From contig JANFAH010000057.1 of the NCBI GenBank assembly GCA_024663395.1, positions 248,001 through 312,000 of the forward strand: a DNA stretch of 64,000 nt. The letters are read 5' to 3'. This document shows positions 9,822-22,700 of the stretch, piece by piece. Every line of letters starts with the position of its first letter. Position 1 is the stretch's first letter. This stretch comes from Pisolithus tinctorius (Eukaryota; Basidiomycota; Agaricomycetes; Boletales; Pisolithaceae). The notes under the pieces are model-generated. The model saw nothing but the letters and a program-made list of their open reading frames with translations, was not told the origin of the DNA and ran no database searches. The translations under genes and the position numbers were made by a program.

Positions 9822-12800
9822 TTACTCGGGGGTAAGAACGCTCGACGATGACAACGTTGGAGAAGGCAACCGTATAGTTTCAACCTCCTTTTCCCCAATG
9901 ATGGCTGCTTGCCTCGCCACCAATGCCGACTCAAAACTTTGCTCCGGAGGTGTTTCCATAGGGGGACTCCCTGACAACTGAGATTCGCCATAATCAAGAA
10001 AAGATTCGCCAAATTGGAGCATCCAGGGATGGTCCAGAAGCTCAACTGCCGTCGGCCTCGCCATCGCATCGAGAATGAGGCATTGCTTGATAAAGTCAAT
10101 CCCCAGGTCACTCAGTTGTCCGGGTTCCGGAAGAGGTGGGTGTTGTCTTGCAACACCAATATGGAACATGATGGCCCTGGGACCATTTAGTATCGTGGTA
10201 GGGCGAATGGTATGATGCCAACATACCATTCGTTGTCAAGATTATTCCATGGCTTCTTCCCTGTCGCAAATTCAAGCACTACGCAGCCAAGCGACCATAT
10301 ATCCATAGCACCATGCCTTCCCCGTTTATCGTTCTTGATAACCTCCGGCGACATATACATTGGCGTTCCCGTTAGACTGTTAAATCCTAGATTACCGCCA
10401 AGGGCGCCTGCCTTCACATTCCCCGCGTCCCCGCGCCGTGAACGCTGTAAAGTGCGATTCTTAGCGAGAATCTTGGATGCTCCGAAGTCAGCGTATTTGA
10501 TCACGCCTCGATGGTCCAACAGAATGTCTACCGGATTGTCAGACAAAACTTTCGTTGATAGTCCAAACTGAATGCACGCACTGTCGGGCTTAATATCACG
10601 ATGCACAATCCCCTTCGAATGCAAATACGCCAAACCTTCGAGCATCTGCATGGTATACAATTGTATAATGCACTCGTCCTCAATGCGGCCATGTTCCAAG
10701 AGAGCCGCTAAGCTACCACCCTGACAATACTCTTCGAATATGTACACCTTATCCCGGTGGACTTCAATGCCATAATATTCCACAACATTAGGATGGTGGA
10801 GCACCTCCATGATGCTGAGTTCGTCTCGTATCTGGGAGTACAAGTTCGGTAGTCCAGTGAGTTCCTGAAACTTAATTTCCTTAACAGCCATGAGCGAGCC
10901 TGAGTCGAGGTTGACAGCCAGATAGACTGAACCAAAAGCACCAGCACCAATAAATCTCCGTTGCTGCCAACGGATCGATATATTCGAGCTGGATGATGCA
11001 AGGAAAAGGAGGGAGCGGTCCTCCAGTTTTTCGTCGTCGAGTACGCGACCGGCAATCCGGTTGTCGCAGTTTCTCTTCGCTCGTTCGTCCTCCAACGCAG
11101 AAAGGGCTCTAGAGATCCTGTCCCAATAAAGACGCACACCTGTATCTACATACGCGTGTCCGTTTACGCCCAAGAGGTGGTCATCACTGATCGGCGATTG
11201 AGATCGAAGAGTGTCGTCCGCTCCATCAAGCGCCGGGAGTCGTCTGCGACGTAGCTCCTCTTGTCTCTGCTTCTCCTCGCGTACTTTTGAACGAGCGCCC
11301 AAGACGTCGAAGTGGTGCATGAACAATTCCATACACCGAGCAACTTTCCGCTGAAGCATCCTGAATTGATCGTGGGGCATTTGGAATATGTTGCGGCGAG
11401 TCTGACGGAGAGTAAACTCGAGAGCGTGTATGGCCCATCTAAAAGTTTTACGATCGGATACGTCGCAATCATCGCAAACGAACGATACCCAAGAGATGGC
11501 GAGACGGATCAGGGAGCGATTAAACTTGCTTAAAACTGTACGTTCCATGTACTCTTGTGCGTGTTGCCCGTGTTCTGAGGCGAACGAGTACCAGTTCTCT
11601 AGCAATTCCTGATACTCGGCAGTGGTACGCAACGAGTTGCGGACATGATGCACTGAATCGACGATAGATTCAGCCAGCTTGTTCGTGGCCCGAGCAATCT
11701 TGCGGAGTTCTCGATTGACAGCAGGGATATGTGCTTGTTGCTCAAATATGCAGTGGAGGGGAGGCAGTGCGTATTCAGCTGGTTCGTCGTCGTCGTCATC
11801 GACGGGAAGGAAGATGTCGGCAAACTGCTCCTTTGCTATAGCAAGTCGCCTCTGCGTTCCGTCCGCAACTAGTCGCACGCGGTTATCCTTCATGTCAAAT
11901 TCGATTTTGGGAAGATCCAGGACAAGCACCAGGCCATGCCACATGAAGGCGTCCCGCGGAGACAGCAGCAGAAGATACTCCGCTTCTTCATCCTCATCGC
12001 TTTCGGCATACTCCGGATCACCCGCATTCATACCTACGTCTGCGCCCTCATTCACATGGAAAGACTCCAATAACATGCGGCGTATGGCATCCGCACGATC
12101 GCGTAGCGCGCTCGATGCAATGATGTACGTTCCTTCTTCCTCGTACGTTCTGGTGTAAACCAGAAAATGATCAGAAGCTATCAGAGCCATTATAAATTGC
12201 TCCAATGGAACGCCTTCGAGGCTGTATTCCGCGGAATTGCTAAACTTTTGGGAATGGGCCCTACGGAAGTGTATATGTCAGCAAAACCCCGAGGGATGAC
12301 GAAGAGAAAGCACCTAGCAAAGCGTTGTAGTTTGCGGTACCTCAACCTTACATTGTCGAGGATTTTCCCGTACCAGGCTACCTTCTGCTCATCGCTCATC
12401 TGTGCATTACTGATGACATCTGCTTGGAGCATTGCAGCCTGTGATTTCCGCGAGTGACTTTGAGACATAGGAAGGCGGACTTGGGTATCGAAGTAATTTG
12501 CTACCCGAACCATCAGCCGATTGGTCAGTGAACTATACAGAAATGATCAAAACAATCCTACAGGAAATGAAAATACTGACCAAACTTGCTCTGCCACGAG
12601 AGATGAACCACCTGCGACTGTCATGCTCACATCATTGAACGTTGCCCACTGCGACTCTATGACATCGGTTTCTTTGAAGTAAATACCCTTGACACCACTC
12701 TTCAGTTTCCAATGGATCAGTCTGAAAAAGATTGTTAAAGCCTCGAGGATCGTCGTGTCGTAATCGTCACTTATACAGCGTGGCAAATTCCACTTTCCTG

Positions 12801-14205
12801 GATCTGGCGCGAGAAAAGCTTCGTATTGCCGCTTGAGAGTACAAGCGAGTCCCAGGCTGATTTTCATGTCTTCTGCCACTTGGTCAATAATAATGACCTC
12901 AGGATCCTTGAGCTTTTGAACATAGCCTAACCGAACGCGGAGACATGCTTGGGCGAGTTTCGTTGGGAATGAGATGAGGGGTACCAGCTCACTCTCGAAC
13001 GTAGGCAGGTTCATCTCAGCAAATAGTGGGGACAATCTGACCTGCTCCTGGCGAGCCGCAGTGATAAAGGCATGGACGGTAGTGAGGAAGCCCTTCTCGA
13101 ATGTCTTTTGCAGGGAATCCTCCTTCAAGACTCTCTCCACGAATGTCGTCTCGACAGCGAGGCCACCCGGATATACGCAGGGGGGGCTAGATGATTGTGT
13201 GTCCGTCGCTATGGATGGATTTGCCACATCAAGCGATTCGCTCCCTGTCCAGCGCTGTAGAAGAGTAATATGACGTCGCAAGGACATAACGACGTGAGAC
13301 CATGTGTAAAGAGTTTCGCATCGTGCCTGGAATTTGGGGTCAGCAGCGGCAGTTTTATCCGAATAGAAGGATTTAAAGGTAGGGTAGAGACTCTGGGCTG
13401 CGTCAAGACGAAGGAGCAAAGCGTTGACTCGCTTGAGCGCCAAGCTTGGTTCCCGTTCCTCATCCTCTAACCTGAAATTAATGATCTCCTCCAACACCGG
13501 ATCTACCGTGCGCATTCTCCTCTCTTCCAAATACTTTCGCTCATCGGCTTCCGAGCGGCCGTTGAACTTCGCCCGCAAACCTAGCCATATGCTGAGGTGC
13601 AGGCTGTTCTGTTGCTCCTTCGACGGGTCCAGCGCACCCGCTATACGGGTTTTCTCAGATTTAAGCACGTGCCCACGGAGAACAGATGCGAGGCAGTATC
13701 GCCAGTCCAAGCGCATCCGCTCTTGTGCATTCCGGGGTTCCTCCGGCTCGGACTCTTGGGTATATGTAGAGTAACCGCCTCCGCCTGTCATGAGCCCCGG
13801 ACGCCCGATGTCCTCATCGTCGCTATCCCCTGCATCCACCAGTTGACCCAGGCCTCTGTAGAAGTAGTTGCTATCCGGGTCGTTGCGTGGGTCACCGTCC
13901 AGCCCAGGCTCAGATCTGTAACGTTTCACGAACTGGGAGTAGACATCTGAGTACCTCGGTGCGTTAGATGGGGAGTTGTAGTTATATGAAGAGACAGGAG
14001 TAGAGGAAGCGAATCCCGGGGCATTTTTCTGTCTTATCTTGCCTCTGCTTCGCAGAGAGTTGGGAGTGCTGGATGAATGCATGTTTGGGGGTGAGGAGTG
14101 TGCTCTTGCTGAGACTGGCTTGTCCCATTGAACATCTTCACCATCGTTCGAGTCCTGTTCCTCAAGGGCGAACAAGGACGGAGTGTGTGAAAGCCCTCTT
14201 CGCAT
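9822..14205 (-). CDS. SSK2: MAP kinase kinase kinase of the Ssk2/Ssk22 (MAP3K4) type, HOG pathway
   Basis: Ssk2-type MAP3Ks are activated by the Ssk1 response regulator and phosphorylate Pbs2, feeding Hog1 in osmotic and general stress. About 1,350 residues. The N-terminal part is low-complexity (MRRGLSHTPSLFALEEQ), followed by a long helical regulatory region (for example QTRRNIFQMPHDQFRMLQRK). The C-terminal kinase has every key element: G-loop FIGAGAFGSVYLA, Lys in LMAVKEIKFQ, HRDIKPDN (an intron falls inside the Asp-Asn junction), YADFGASK, GTPMYMSPEVI, DIWSLGCVVLEFATGKKPW. It ends TLSSSSVLTPE at 9822. Length and kinase sequence match Ssk2 rather than Ste11 or Bck1. The gene is divergent to RBG2 across 185 bases. 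Start is the first ATG of the open frame. Confidence 0.9.
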
Positions 14206-14390
14206 CAGGCCTTATGCTGAGGTTGCAAGTCAGAACCCGGTTGCTGCAGGTGCCAGAGCCCGTTTTGCCTTGCTCGCCTCTCTCCCACGTGACCATGCGA
14301 TCAGTTGCCAAGTACTGTTGATCAATCTACTGGTGCTACCAAGGTTTGGCGTGAACTCCCGACTTGCTATTTAAGCGGACGTCAGGCAAG
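14206..14390. promoter_or_regulatory. Divergent promoter, SSK2 / RBG2
   Basis: 185 bases separate the two start codons. A CACGTG palindrome sits at 14286-14291, near the middle. A T/A-rich tatttaa lies at 14368-14374, close to the RBG2 ATG. Confidence 0.5.
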
Positions 14391-16503
14391 ATGGGCATCG
14401 TGGAGAAGGTAATGACTCTTGTTCTCAGCCTTTTGCTCTAACCTCTCCTGATTGTTGCTTAGATCAAAGAGATCGAGGGTGAGTAACACGTTTGGCGGCG
14501 TTGTTTCCTCGTTTGATTGGTGACAGAGGAGATGGCTCGAAGTAAGTATCGTTATATCCTTGAAGCCGATCCTGTGGTTTGACAGCTCCTAAGCACAAAA
14601 GAACAAGGTACTCGGGCTTTGCTCCCATGAGAGAGGCAAGGACCATTCTAATGTCATGCCATACAAGTAGGCTACGGAGTACCATCTCGGCTTGCTCAAA
14701 GCAAAACTAGCCCGATATCGGGCCCAGTTGCTAGAGCCAACGTCGAAGTCTGGTTCGTCCGGTACAGGATTTGACGTGCAAAAAGCTGGGGATGCCCGAG
14801 TAGCACTGATCGGATTTCCCTCTGTCGGAAAGGTGACACTCCCAGTCGATAGCGAGTCTCTTCTGTTCTGAACTTGTTCGTCAGTCAACCCTTCTGAGCA
14901 AATGCACGAATACAATGTCAGAGACTGCAGCTTATGAGTTCACAACGCTTACGGTAGGCCACTGGCGCATTTGCAGATAATTATACTTTCCAGCCTAAAC
15001 GGACTAGGCCATTCCAGGCGTCATGGAATACCAAGGGGCGCGAATCCAACTTCTTGATCTTCCAGGTATAGTGGAAGGTGCCAGCCAGGGCCGTGGTCGT
15101 GGTCGACAAGTGGTGGCAAGTTCGTGCCGTGCTGCCTAGCGACAGCTACCCTTTCTCACCTACCCTCCTGCAGCCGCCAAGACGGCGGATCTTATATTAA
15201 TCATGCTCGATGCAACAAAATCTGAGGAGCAGCGTCGTCTTCTGGAAATCGAGCTGGATGCAGTTGGCATTCGGTTGAACAAACGAAAGCCTGACGTAGT
15301 ATTCAAGCGTCGCACTACAGGAGGCGTGAGTAATCTTCTGCTTCTGCATGCTAGGTAACAGACTGAGTCAGATCTTTCCAGATCACGGTATGATACTTTA
15401 ATTTACGCAAATTGTCTCAGGTGTGACTCGATTGTCATTCCAGCTCACGACGACCGTCAAATTGACGAAGACGGATGAGAAAACCATACGGACCATTCTG
15501 GCAAGCTGTACGGGATTCCTCTCACACGAATATAGATGACTTAGTCAGAAACAGACAAGTTACACAACTGCGACGTGATGATTCGAGAAGATGTGAGGTT
15601 GCTTAGAATTTACTATCACATATTCACATGCGCGCCTCCAGATTACTACAGACGAATTTATCGATGTGTTGATAGGTAAGTTCAGTTCGCCTCTCCTCGA
15701 GATCGCTATCGTCTGATTTCCCCGCAGGCACGCGCAAATACATCCCATGTCTATGTTTGTTTCCAGATTCGCTTTGGTTGTTATCATTGACTCCGGCTCT
15801 GTAGATGTGTACAACAAGATAGACGCGATCAGTCTGGAAATGGTGCCCATCGACCCCGCTCTACTGTTATTATCGAAACCTTGACAATTTGGCACAGGTG
15901 GACAAACTGGCTCGCAGCGAAAACTCGGTAGTGATCAGCTGTGAGATGGCCCTGAAGTAAGCATGTCTGACTGTCGAATGACTGGATTCACGTATGAAGT
16001 TTAGCTTGGACTACCTTGTCGAACAAGTATGGGAGAGCCTCGGACTAGTCAAGGTCTACACAAAAAAACGAGGGGAACGCCCTGATTTATCTGACCCAGT
16101 GTGTCTTCGAAAGGGTGCAACGATAGAGGTATGCCCCATATCTGCTCAGTACACTCGGGGTATTCTGGAATGAATATCAACCCGTGTCCCAGGACGTTTG
16201 CCTTGGTATTCATAAATCGCTAGCCACCAACTTTCGATATGCTCTCGTTTGGTGAGATAAGATACCTTCGCATGTGCTGTCGACACTGACACTGTCTTTG
16301 GCTTAAGGGTAAAGAATATACAAGTTCGACAGGTGATATTACTCAACTCATCCCTTTAGGGTCGGTCCTCCAAGTTCTCCCCGCACGCGCAGAAGGTCAG
16401 TTTAAATCATCAAGTTCAAGATGAAGATGTTGTTTCGAGTAAGTTCCTTTGCCCAGTGATTTCCGTCCCTTCTCTAAGTCACTCCCCAGTATTCACCAAG
16501 TAG
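14391..16503 (+). CDS. RBG2: DRG-family GTPase, Rbg2/DRG2 type
   Basis: DRG GTPases bind translating ribosomes; Rbg2 acts with Gir2. The protein begins MGIVEKIKEIE and continues [20 protein letters not shown], which follows DRG2 more closely than DRG1. The G1 loop [13 protein letters not shown] is interrupted by an intron (14833-14884) before [20 protein letters not shown]. Then [20 protein letters not shown] (G3), [24 protein letters not shown] (G4) and a C-terminal TGS domain preceded by [17 protein letters not shown]. The last intron joins DEDVVS to IFTK and a stop at 16501-16503, matching the conserved EDEDVV-I-x-x-K tail. Many small exons; some middle splice sites are approximate. Confidence 0.9.
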
Positions 16504-17008
16504 ATGCTGCAAGAGGTGTGGTTGATTATTAGCGACACAAAGACCGTTGCCCAGGTGGTTGTTTGACCTCACCGCTACCAAGCTCAGTTGCCCAGTGACT
16601 TCGTCATTATCACCAAATGTTTTGCGAGTCACTACAATTCCTCAAACCTTATTTAGTATAGTCGGCTGAACCAGTCCCAATCGATAAGTTGTGTTTCGAG
16701 CCACCCTATAGCAACTCCACAGCGTAAATTTGCGTTGTTGCAGATACATCATGAATATGGCGCGCCCAAGCAAAGCTGGCCGTTACGGTTTGCTTTCCCG
16801 CACCCTGGAACTCGAGGCTTCAGAATAATGTACAGTAGCTGTCTGTCCAATGTCTGTCAATGGGGTACGTGGCACGCGGACCCCTCCATATCGAATTACC
16901 TTACTCCGATAACTCCACTGCACTCATTTTATCGATCGCCCACCACCGTGCGTGTTTGATTGTTGCGAGGTTTGCAGGCGAAGAGGCTTGGATTCTTCCT
17001 CAGCTACG
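16504..17008. other. Intergenic region, nothing recognised
   Basis: 505 bases between RBG2 and the MBL-fold gene. The frames are short and broken, with no tRNA-like or repeat structure. Confidence 0.5.
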
Positions 17009-18424
17009 ATGAGTTCAACGTCCTCAGTTTCGTCGATCGACAGGACGCCTCCATCAGATATCGAGCTTATATTTCTGGGAACAGGAAGCTCGTCATCTGT
17101 GCCTCATCTTGACTGCTTAACGGCGCCTTCAGATAGAAAACCTTGCAAGACGTGTCTCTCCACTCTGACCCAAGAGGGAAAAAAAAACATTCGCCGGAAT
17201 ACCTCTGTTGCGGTTCGCTTTACTGGCGAAGATCAGAAGAAAGTGTAAGCTCGGCGTTCACAGAGCCACCGTTTTTTTAATCAGGCTGATCCCCACAGGA
17301 CAGTCGTCATTGATGTAGGCAAGACCTTCCAAGCAGCAGCTATGGAATGGTTCCCGAAGTACGGCCTTCGGGAGATTGATGCCGTACTTATAACTCACGC
17401 TCACGCAGACGGTAAGTAGAACGTTGTCCATTACGCGACGGGGGCTGAGCATATATTACCAGCCATGAATGGACTAGATGATTTGCGAGGTGATAGGGAC
17501 CGCGATTCTTTGATTGCTTCCTGAACAGGATTAACAGGATGGACACTTGGGGCCGCTATTCAACAACACATCGATGTGTATGTCTCCGGTGACACTTTCC
17601 GCGAAGTAGAGAGGGCTTTCCCCTATCTGGTTTCAAAAGAATTTGCTTCGGGAGGTGGTGATGTGCGTGGAGTGCCGTGTCAGATAATAAAAATTACCTA
17701 AGCAATTGAGCAGGTTCCAGAATTTAAATGGCACATTATAGAAGATAAAGTGCGTTTCGAAATCAAGGATACTGGGGTTTGGATCACCCCGTTTCTAGGT
17801 GAGAGTCAGCGAGTTCTTCTTTATGAGAGTAGGTCAACTTCATCCCATGCAGTGCAACATGGTAGACTATTCACCAGCCCGGCAACATTTGCCGCACCTT
17901 CCCCATGTACGACTCAGCCCACAACTCCAATCGTTTCAGGACGATCCTCGCCGAGAGTGGGCGAAACTTCGCTGCCGAAGGTCCAACCTTTTTGGTGTTT
18001 CGGCTTCGTAATTCAGAATGCAATTGTCTACATGTCCGACGTGTCACGTATACCACAAGATGCATGGGAACTCATTGAATCTGGGCAGAGGAAATCGGTG
18101 TTGGTGATTGATTGTCTGAGACTCCGTCCACACACGTCGCACATGGGGATTCGGGACGCGGCTGCAGCGATTAAAAGACTGGCTGCGGAGAGAAGCTATC
18201 TGATAGGTTTTAGCCATGATCTCCACCACGAGGAGTGGGTGACCGTCACCGAGGCTGCTGGGAATGATGCAATCGGCTTGTCGGGCAAGAGCCGGCCGGT
18301 CCGTGAGGGAGTTGCAATGATCTTGGAGGAGAAGGTAAGCGGATGTTGGGTACGACCAACTCATGATGGACTCAGAGTGTTGGTGTCGAGCGATGGATCC
18401 ATACGAGACGAGACGTATGATTAG
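17009..18424 (+). CDS. MBL-fold metallohydrolase, PhnP-like
   Basis: A metallo-beta-lactamase-fold hydrolase of the PhnP-like group, present in most fungi but little studied. It starts MSSTSSVSSIDRTPPSDIE and goes directly into the first strand, LIFLGTGSSSSVPHLDCLT. The metal site is AVLITHAHADAMNGLDDLRG; the HxHxDA form is normal for this subgroup. Further blocks are TGVWITPFL, WCFGFVIQNAIVYMSDVSRI, VLVIDCLRLRPHTSHMGI and FSHDLHHEEW, supplying later metal and substrate ligands. It ends with WVRPTHDGLRV and a short acidic tail. A possible short intron in the tail was not adopted because the read-through form keeps the W-V-R-P-x-x-DGLRV block. Substrate unknown. No targeting signal seen. Confidence 0.85.
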
Positions 18425-18485
18425 ACCGCCATACCTTCCTACTTACCACTTTCCCAATTAATAAGTTGTCATTAGTAAACAAGTA

Positions 18486-18508
18486 CGTGACGTCGGCTGC
18501 ACGTGACG
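18486..18508. promoter_or_regulatory. Paired ACGTGACG elements upstream of the Ups1-type gene
   Basis: Two copies of a CGTGACG core, the second inside a CACGTG (18500-18505), lie about 120 bases before the start codon. They resemble bHLH or bZIP sites. Regulatory function is inference. Confidence 0.3.
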
Positions 18509-18623
18509 CTGTAACAGAACTTCTCTTCATACCTGTACTTTCGACGCCCCCGAAGTCACCCTGTCTATATTAAAGGTGAAGTAGGTTGCTGCGAGCTTCT
18601 CCGGAGAACAGGGGTCGTTGGCC

Positions 18624-19473
18624 ATGAAGTTCTTTAGCCAATCCTTCTTGTACGAGTACGTGTCTTCTTTCAGTGCAGCCCCGGACGTACGATGCTCAGC
18701 TACAACACTTTTTTTCCTCAGCGATCCCTGGTCAATCGTTTCTCTTGCCTTTTTCCTGCGCTATCCAAATCCATATGCTGCACACGTAGTTTCCTGCGAT
18801 GTTGTCGACCGCCAACACACCAGCTCCGGAACCTTGTTGACCACAAGGCTTATACTAAAGCGAGGCGCTCTTCCGAGATGGGCCCCGAAGGGCATCATTT
18901 CGAGAGCAGAATCATGGGTCATTGAAGAGAGCGAGATCGACCCCTACGGTAAAGTTGTCAAATGTCAGACGAAAAATCTCGATCATGTCAAGGTAATGCA
19001 AATCGTCGAGACACAACTGTTTGAGCAAACAGCAAACGGGTATGCTACTCCTATGTATTCACGACCTAGCACCACTGAGCATTGCACGGCAGAACACTGC
19101 AAACTACGGAAGCGTACATAACATCGAAGTTCGGCTGGGGTTTAACGAGGAGAATCGAAAATCATGGTCTTTCTCGGTTTAAGGCGCATGTCCAAAGAGT
19201 AAGGCTGTCTTAGCTCGGCTTTATTATGACCATCTAATGTATTTACTACAGTCCCGACAAGGAGTGTCGCTGATGCTAGATCTTATCCGACAAGCACGCC
19301 TTCAACCAATGACACTAGGTTCATATACTTCCCAGCTTCACTCGGACCGGACTTCTTTTGCCCCAAATGCACCAATTTCGTCTCTTGACGTCAACGAGGA
19401 TACATGTCGGGAAGACCACTCGTCACCCCCACAAAGCGGCAGGTGGTATGGCAGGTTCTGGGGCAGTAGGTAA
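18624..19473 (+). CDS. UPS1: PRELI/UPS domain lipid transfer protein, Ups1/PRELID1 type
   Basis: Ups1-type proteins, with Mdm35, move phosphatidic acid from the outer to the inner mitochondrial membrane for cardiolipin synthesis. The start MKFFSQSFLYD is followed by an intron (18656-18721), then DPWSIVSLAFFLRYPNPYA, HVVSCDVVDR, LILKRGALPRWAPKGIISRA and ESWVIEESEIDP. Next come CQTKNLDHVKVMQIVETQL, then TEAYITSKFGWGLTRRIENH and SRQGVSLMLDLIRQARLQP. The conserved TKNLDHVKVM and FGWGL-x-x-RIE blocks place it in the Ups1 branch. It ends with a Ser/Gly-rich tail, WYGRFWGSR. About 220 residues. The first intron falls at the same codon and phase as in the Ups2-type gene at 6369. Confidence 0.9.
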
Positions 19474-19762
19474 TAGTGCCTGCTCTCCTGAGAGAGGAGC
19501 GCTACATTTTTTGGGTTCCTGTGACTAGCTAGGTTTCGTACGCACCAGCATTATTGCTTGTTCCATCACATGTCAGTTGTACCAGTGATTCAATAAACAA
19601 TGTCACCACTCTTTGAGTTTCATTGCTAGCGGTCATGAGCATACCATATCCATGAGAAGTCTGTGACAGGTGAGGACAGGTGCATATGATTCTTAGATTG
19701 TCAACCCCGTGCTTTGCATTCAAGTATTGCCATCATTTAGCCGTCGAGATCAAGCGGAGACC

Positions 19763-22700
19763 ATGTACTTCCCCACGTCAGCTGCAAGACAACTATGCAC
19801 AGTCCCCGCCGTCCCCGACGCAAAAGCAGAAGCCCTCTTATGCATCGAACCAAGTCCTCGAAAATCGCTATTTTGTGCCCTCACAAGAAACGAGCTGACA
19901 GTCTGGCGTGTTCGGGTGTGTGTTCCCTTATCAAAGCGGTGTTCTCGGGTCGACATTTAACTGTATGCAAGCCTTCCGCCCCTCTGGCGTATTTAGCGAG
20001 GTCAGAAACGTCCCTCAGCGAGCACGGCGAGAACGTCGCCGTGTCATGGTCCCCAGACGGGAGTCGCATAGTCATTCAGGTGAGCTAACTACTTCCACGG
20101 TGATTTCTACCAATACCACTTGTAGACTACCCGCCCATACCTGGTACTGGTCACCGTCGAGTATGTTCCAGAGATCTCCGCGTATCATGCCCCGGAGATT
20201 GCGCAAGGTGCTCAGCGCAAGTTCTTAGCTGGCCCCGGGGAGGCACAAGCACTTCAGTCATTGAGTCTTGCGTTTGAAGGAGTCATACGCACGGAGGGTA
20301 ATGTCATTAGGTGCGGTATGCCATAGCTCATATACAAAGAAACCTGACCCAGACATTTATAGCGTTCTTCCATGTAAGCATTACATGTTATTTTCGACCG
20401 CTTCTCCCCCTGCCGTACAACGCATCCCTTGGCCTGCATATGATGACAGCGACAGTGGTGGCCTCCCGGTGAAGCAGTCGTTCGTAGGGTGCAATACATG
20501 GGTACTCAATGACGAAGAACTGCCGTGGTTAGTAGATCCCGATGGTGCGCCATTTATTCGCCACGAGTATATCCACATAGGCCACATCTCCCCGTTTTAG
20601 TTACGGTCACGGAGATCCAGCAGCCAGCGGCAGGGGTGGAAACATGGATCACTTCAGATGGACGGGTATACTTTGTTCGTTTACAAGGGAGTAGAAATTC
20701 GGACAGTGGTAGTGACGAGGGAGATGCAGCAGGTTTTGGTGAGGCCGGCTCCCTTCAGGAAGGTCACCGCAGCTCCACACCCGAACTCCAGCAACACTGG
20801 CAGGGTACTTGTGTCCACCACTACGAAGTCCCACGATGGGTCCAAAAGTCACGGCGGGTTGAAAGGGACAGCTCCGTGCGTCCAGCGTACGTGGAACCCC
20901 GACGTGCAACAAAAGTGGCTGTGAACGCCAGATTTTCCCTGATTGCAGTAGGAACTCTTAGGTGACTATTTTTTCGGCTTGTAGCGAGAGAAAATCTTAC
21001 ACAAATCGCTAGTGGGAATGTTGAGTTCACCACTTTCCCCATCCCAGGATTTCCCCCGCAACCTGAAATTGTTGAAGTCCCTAATCTTTTAAACCGACCA
21101 CGGGGGGAAGTCCTGACGTTGGAGTGGAGTTCGGATGGTTATGTCCTCGCTGTTGGTTGGCACCATGGCTGGGCGATCCTAAGCATAGGGGGGCGCTGTC
21201 TGGCATCCAATTTCGGTGTCGACGGTAACCTCGACAAAGGGAGGTAGGTCGTGCGAAGCTGGCTGGTATCGAACACATGGAAATGGTGAATGGTTAGATT
21301 ACAGGATATGTTCATGCACGGCGTACGGGATCTTGTAGGTCCATTTTGCCTGTGTTTGTGGGAAATATCTGACGAATACTTAGTTTTGGGGGCCTGGAAA
21401 TTTCGAACTGGTTGTGCTTCCTAACTCTCGCCCGACTAGTCAGTTACACTTTCCATCTATTAATTCTAATAGAGGACTACAATCGTGACCGCCAGAAACG
21501 GATGGCCAAATATTTATCCTCCCTTTTGCCAAAAGCGCAACGACATCCCAACTTTCGCCAGTTAGTCGTTTGCTCTAAGGTCCGGTATGCGGCTCATTTC
21601 TCTCAGGACAACACGCGATACGCGTTTCTCCAGTTGGACGACCGTGCACTCGTGTACCGTGGAGCTGACCAACCAGACATGAGTGTAATCAATCCGGAGT
21701 CTGATGTCTGGCAACATATCAAGGTAAGTCAGTATGAGCGCTCGATTTTCCACGCTGACTCTGGAATTGTCAGGTTCCTCAGCCGTACTTGGCCTCGAAT
21801 TGGCCTATCAAGTACTCTGCACTAAGTAATGATGGTCGATTGGTCGCGGTTGCCGGTCGTCGTGGTTTAATCCATTACAGTGCAACCTCCGGTCGATGGA
21901 AAGCTTTTGCCGATTTCAGTCAAGAGCAATCCTTTACTGTGAAGGGTGGACTGTTATGGTTTCATCACGTCTTAATCGTTGCTGTTGAGATGGCTAAGTC
22001 ATATCAGGTATGCGCGTTTTCTCACTTTGGGACGAAGCTAAGTTATGCCTCGTAGATACGCTTGTATTCGCGCGACCTTGAGCTGAGTGACCAGAACGTG
22101 CTTTACCGCGAAATAATTGTGTCGCCAGTAGTTATCCTCTCCTTGGTGGATAACTCCTTGTTGGTTTATACTGCAGACAACATGCTCAGCCACTATCTGA
22201 TCATTCCCACTTCTGACGCGATCCAGCTACATTACTGTGGTAGCATCACCTTCAATGGGGTCATTGCTGCACCCTCTTCTGTTAGAGTGTTGAGCTGGAT
22301 GATTCCAAGTGCACAGAAACGTGGGGTATCATGTCTTATTGAAGCCTCGTCTGACTGGTATCCTTGCAGAGTTCGGTGATCCTGCGGATGACCTTGCAGT
22401 AGCTACTGTTCTTTTGATGGTTGGCGGCCAACTTGTGCTGCTCCGGCCGAGGAAGGCATGTTTTCAGATATCAATATCCTGAGTCTATTGATGACATCCT
22501 TGAGCAGGGGGGAAATCAGGAGGTGAAGTATGACATGCAAATTTTTGCGGATCGGATCGAGTTTTGTTGGATACATTTGCGGGGCATTGGGGCTCTCGAG
22601 AATTCGCTGTGGGGCTACGATGGGCGAGGTATGCGTGTGTGGCTCAACGCCCTTACCATGGAGTCGCCTTCATCGGCTCCTCACCGTATCAAAGAAAGTG

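Noticed and set aside
18322..18424. Possible last intron in the MBL-fold gene
   Set aside because: A GT...AG pair exists, but reading through keeps the W-V-R-P-x-x-DGLRV block and a sensible stop.
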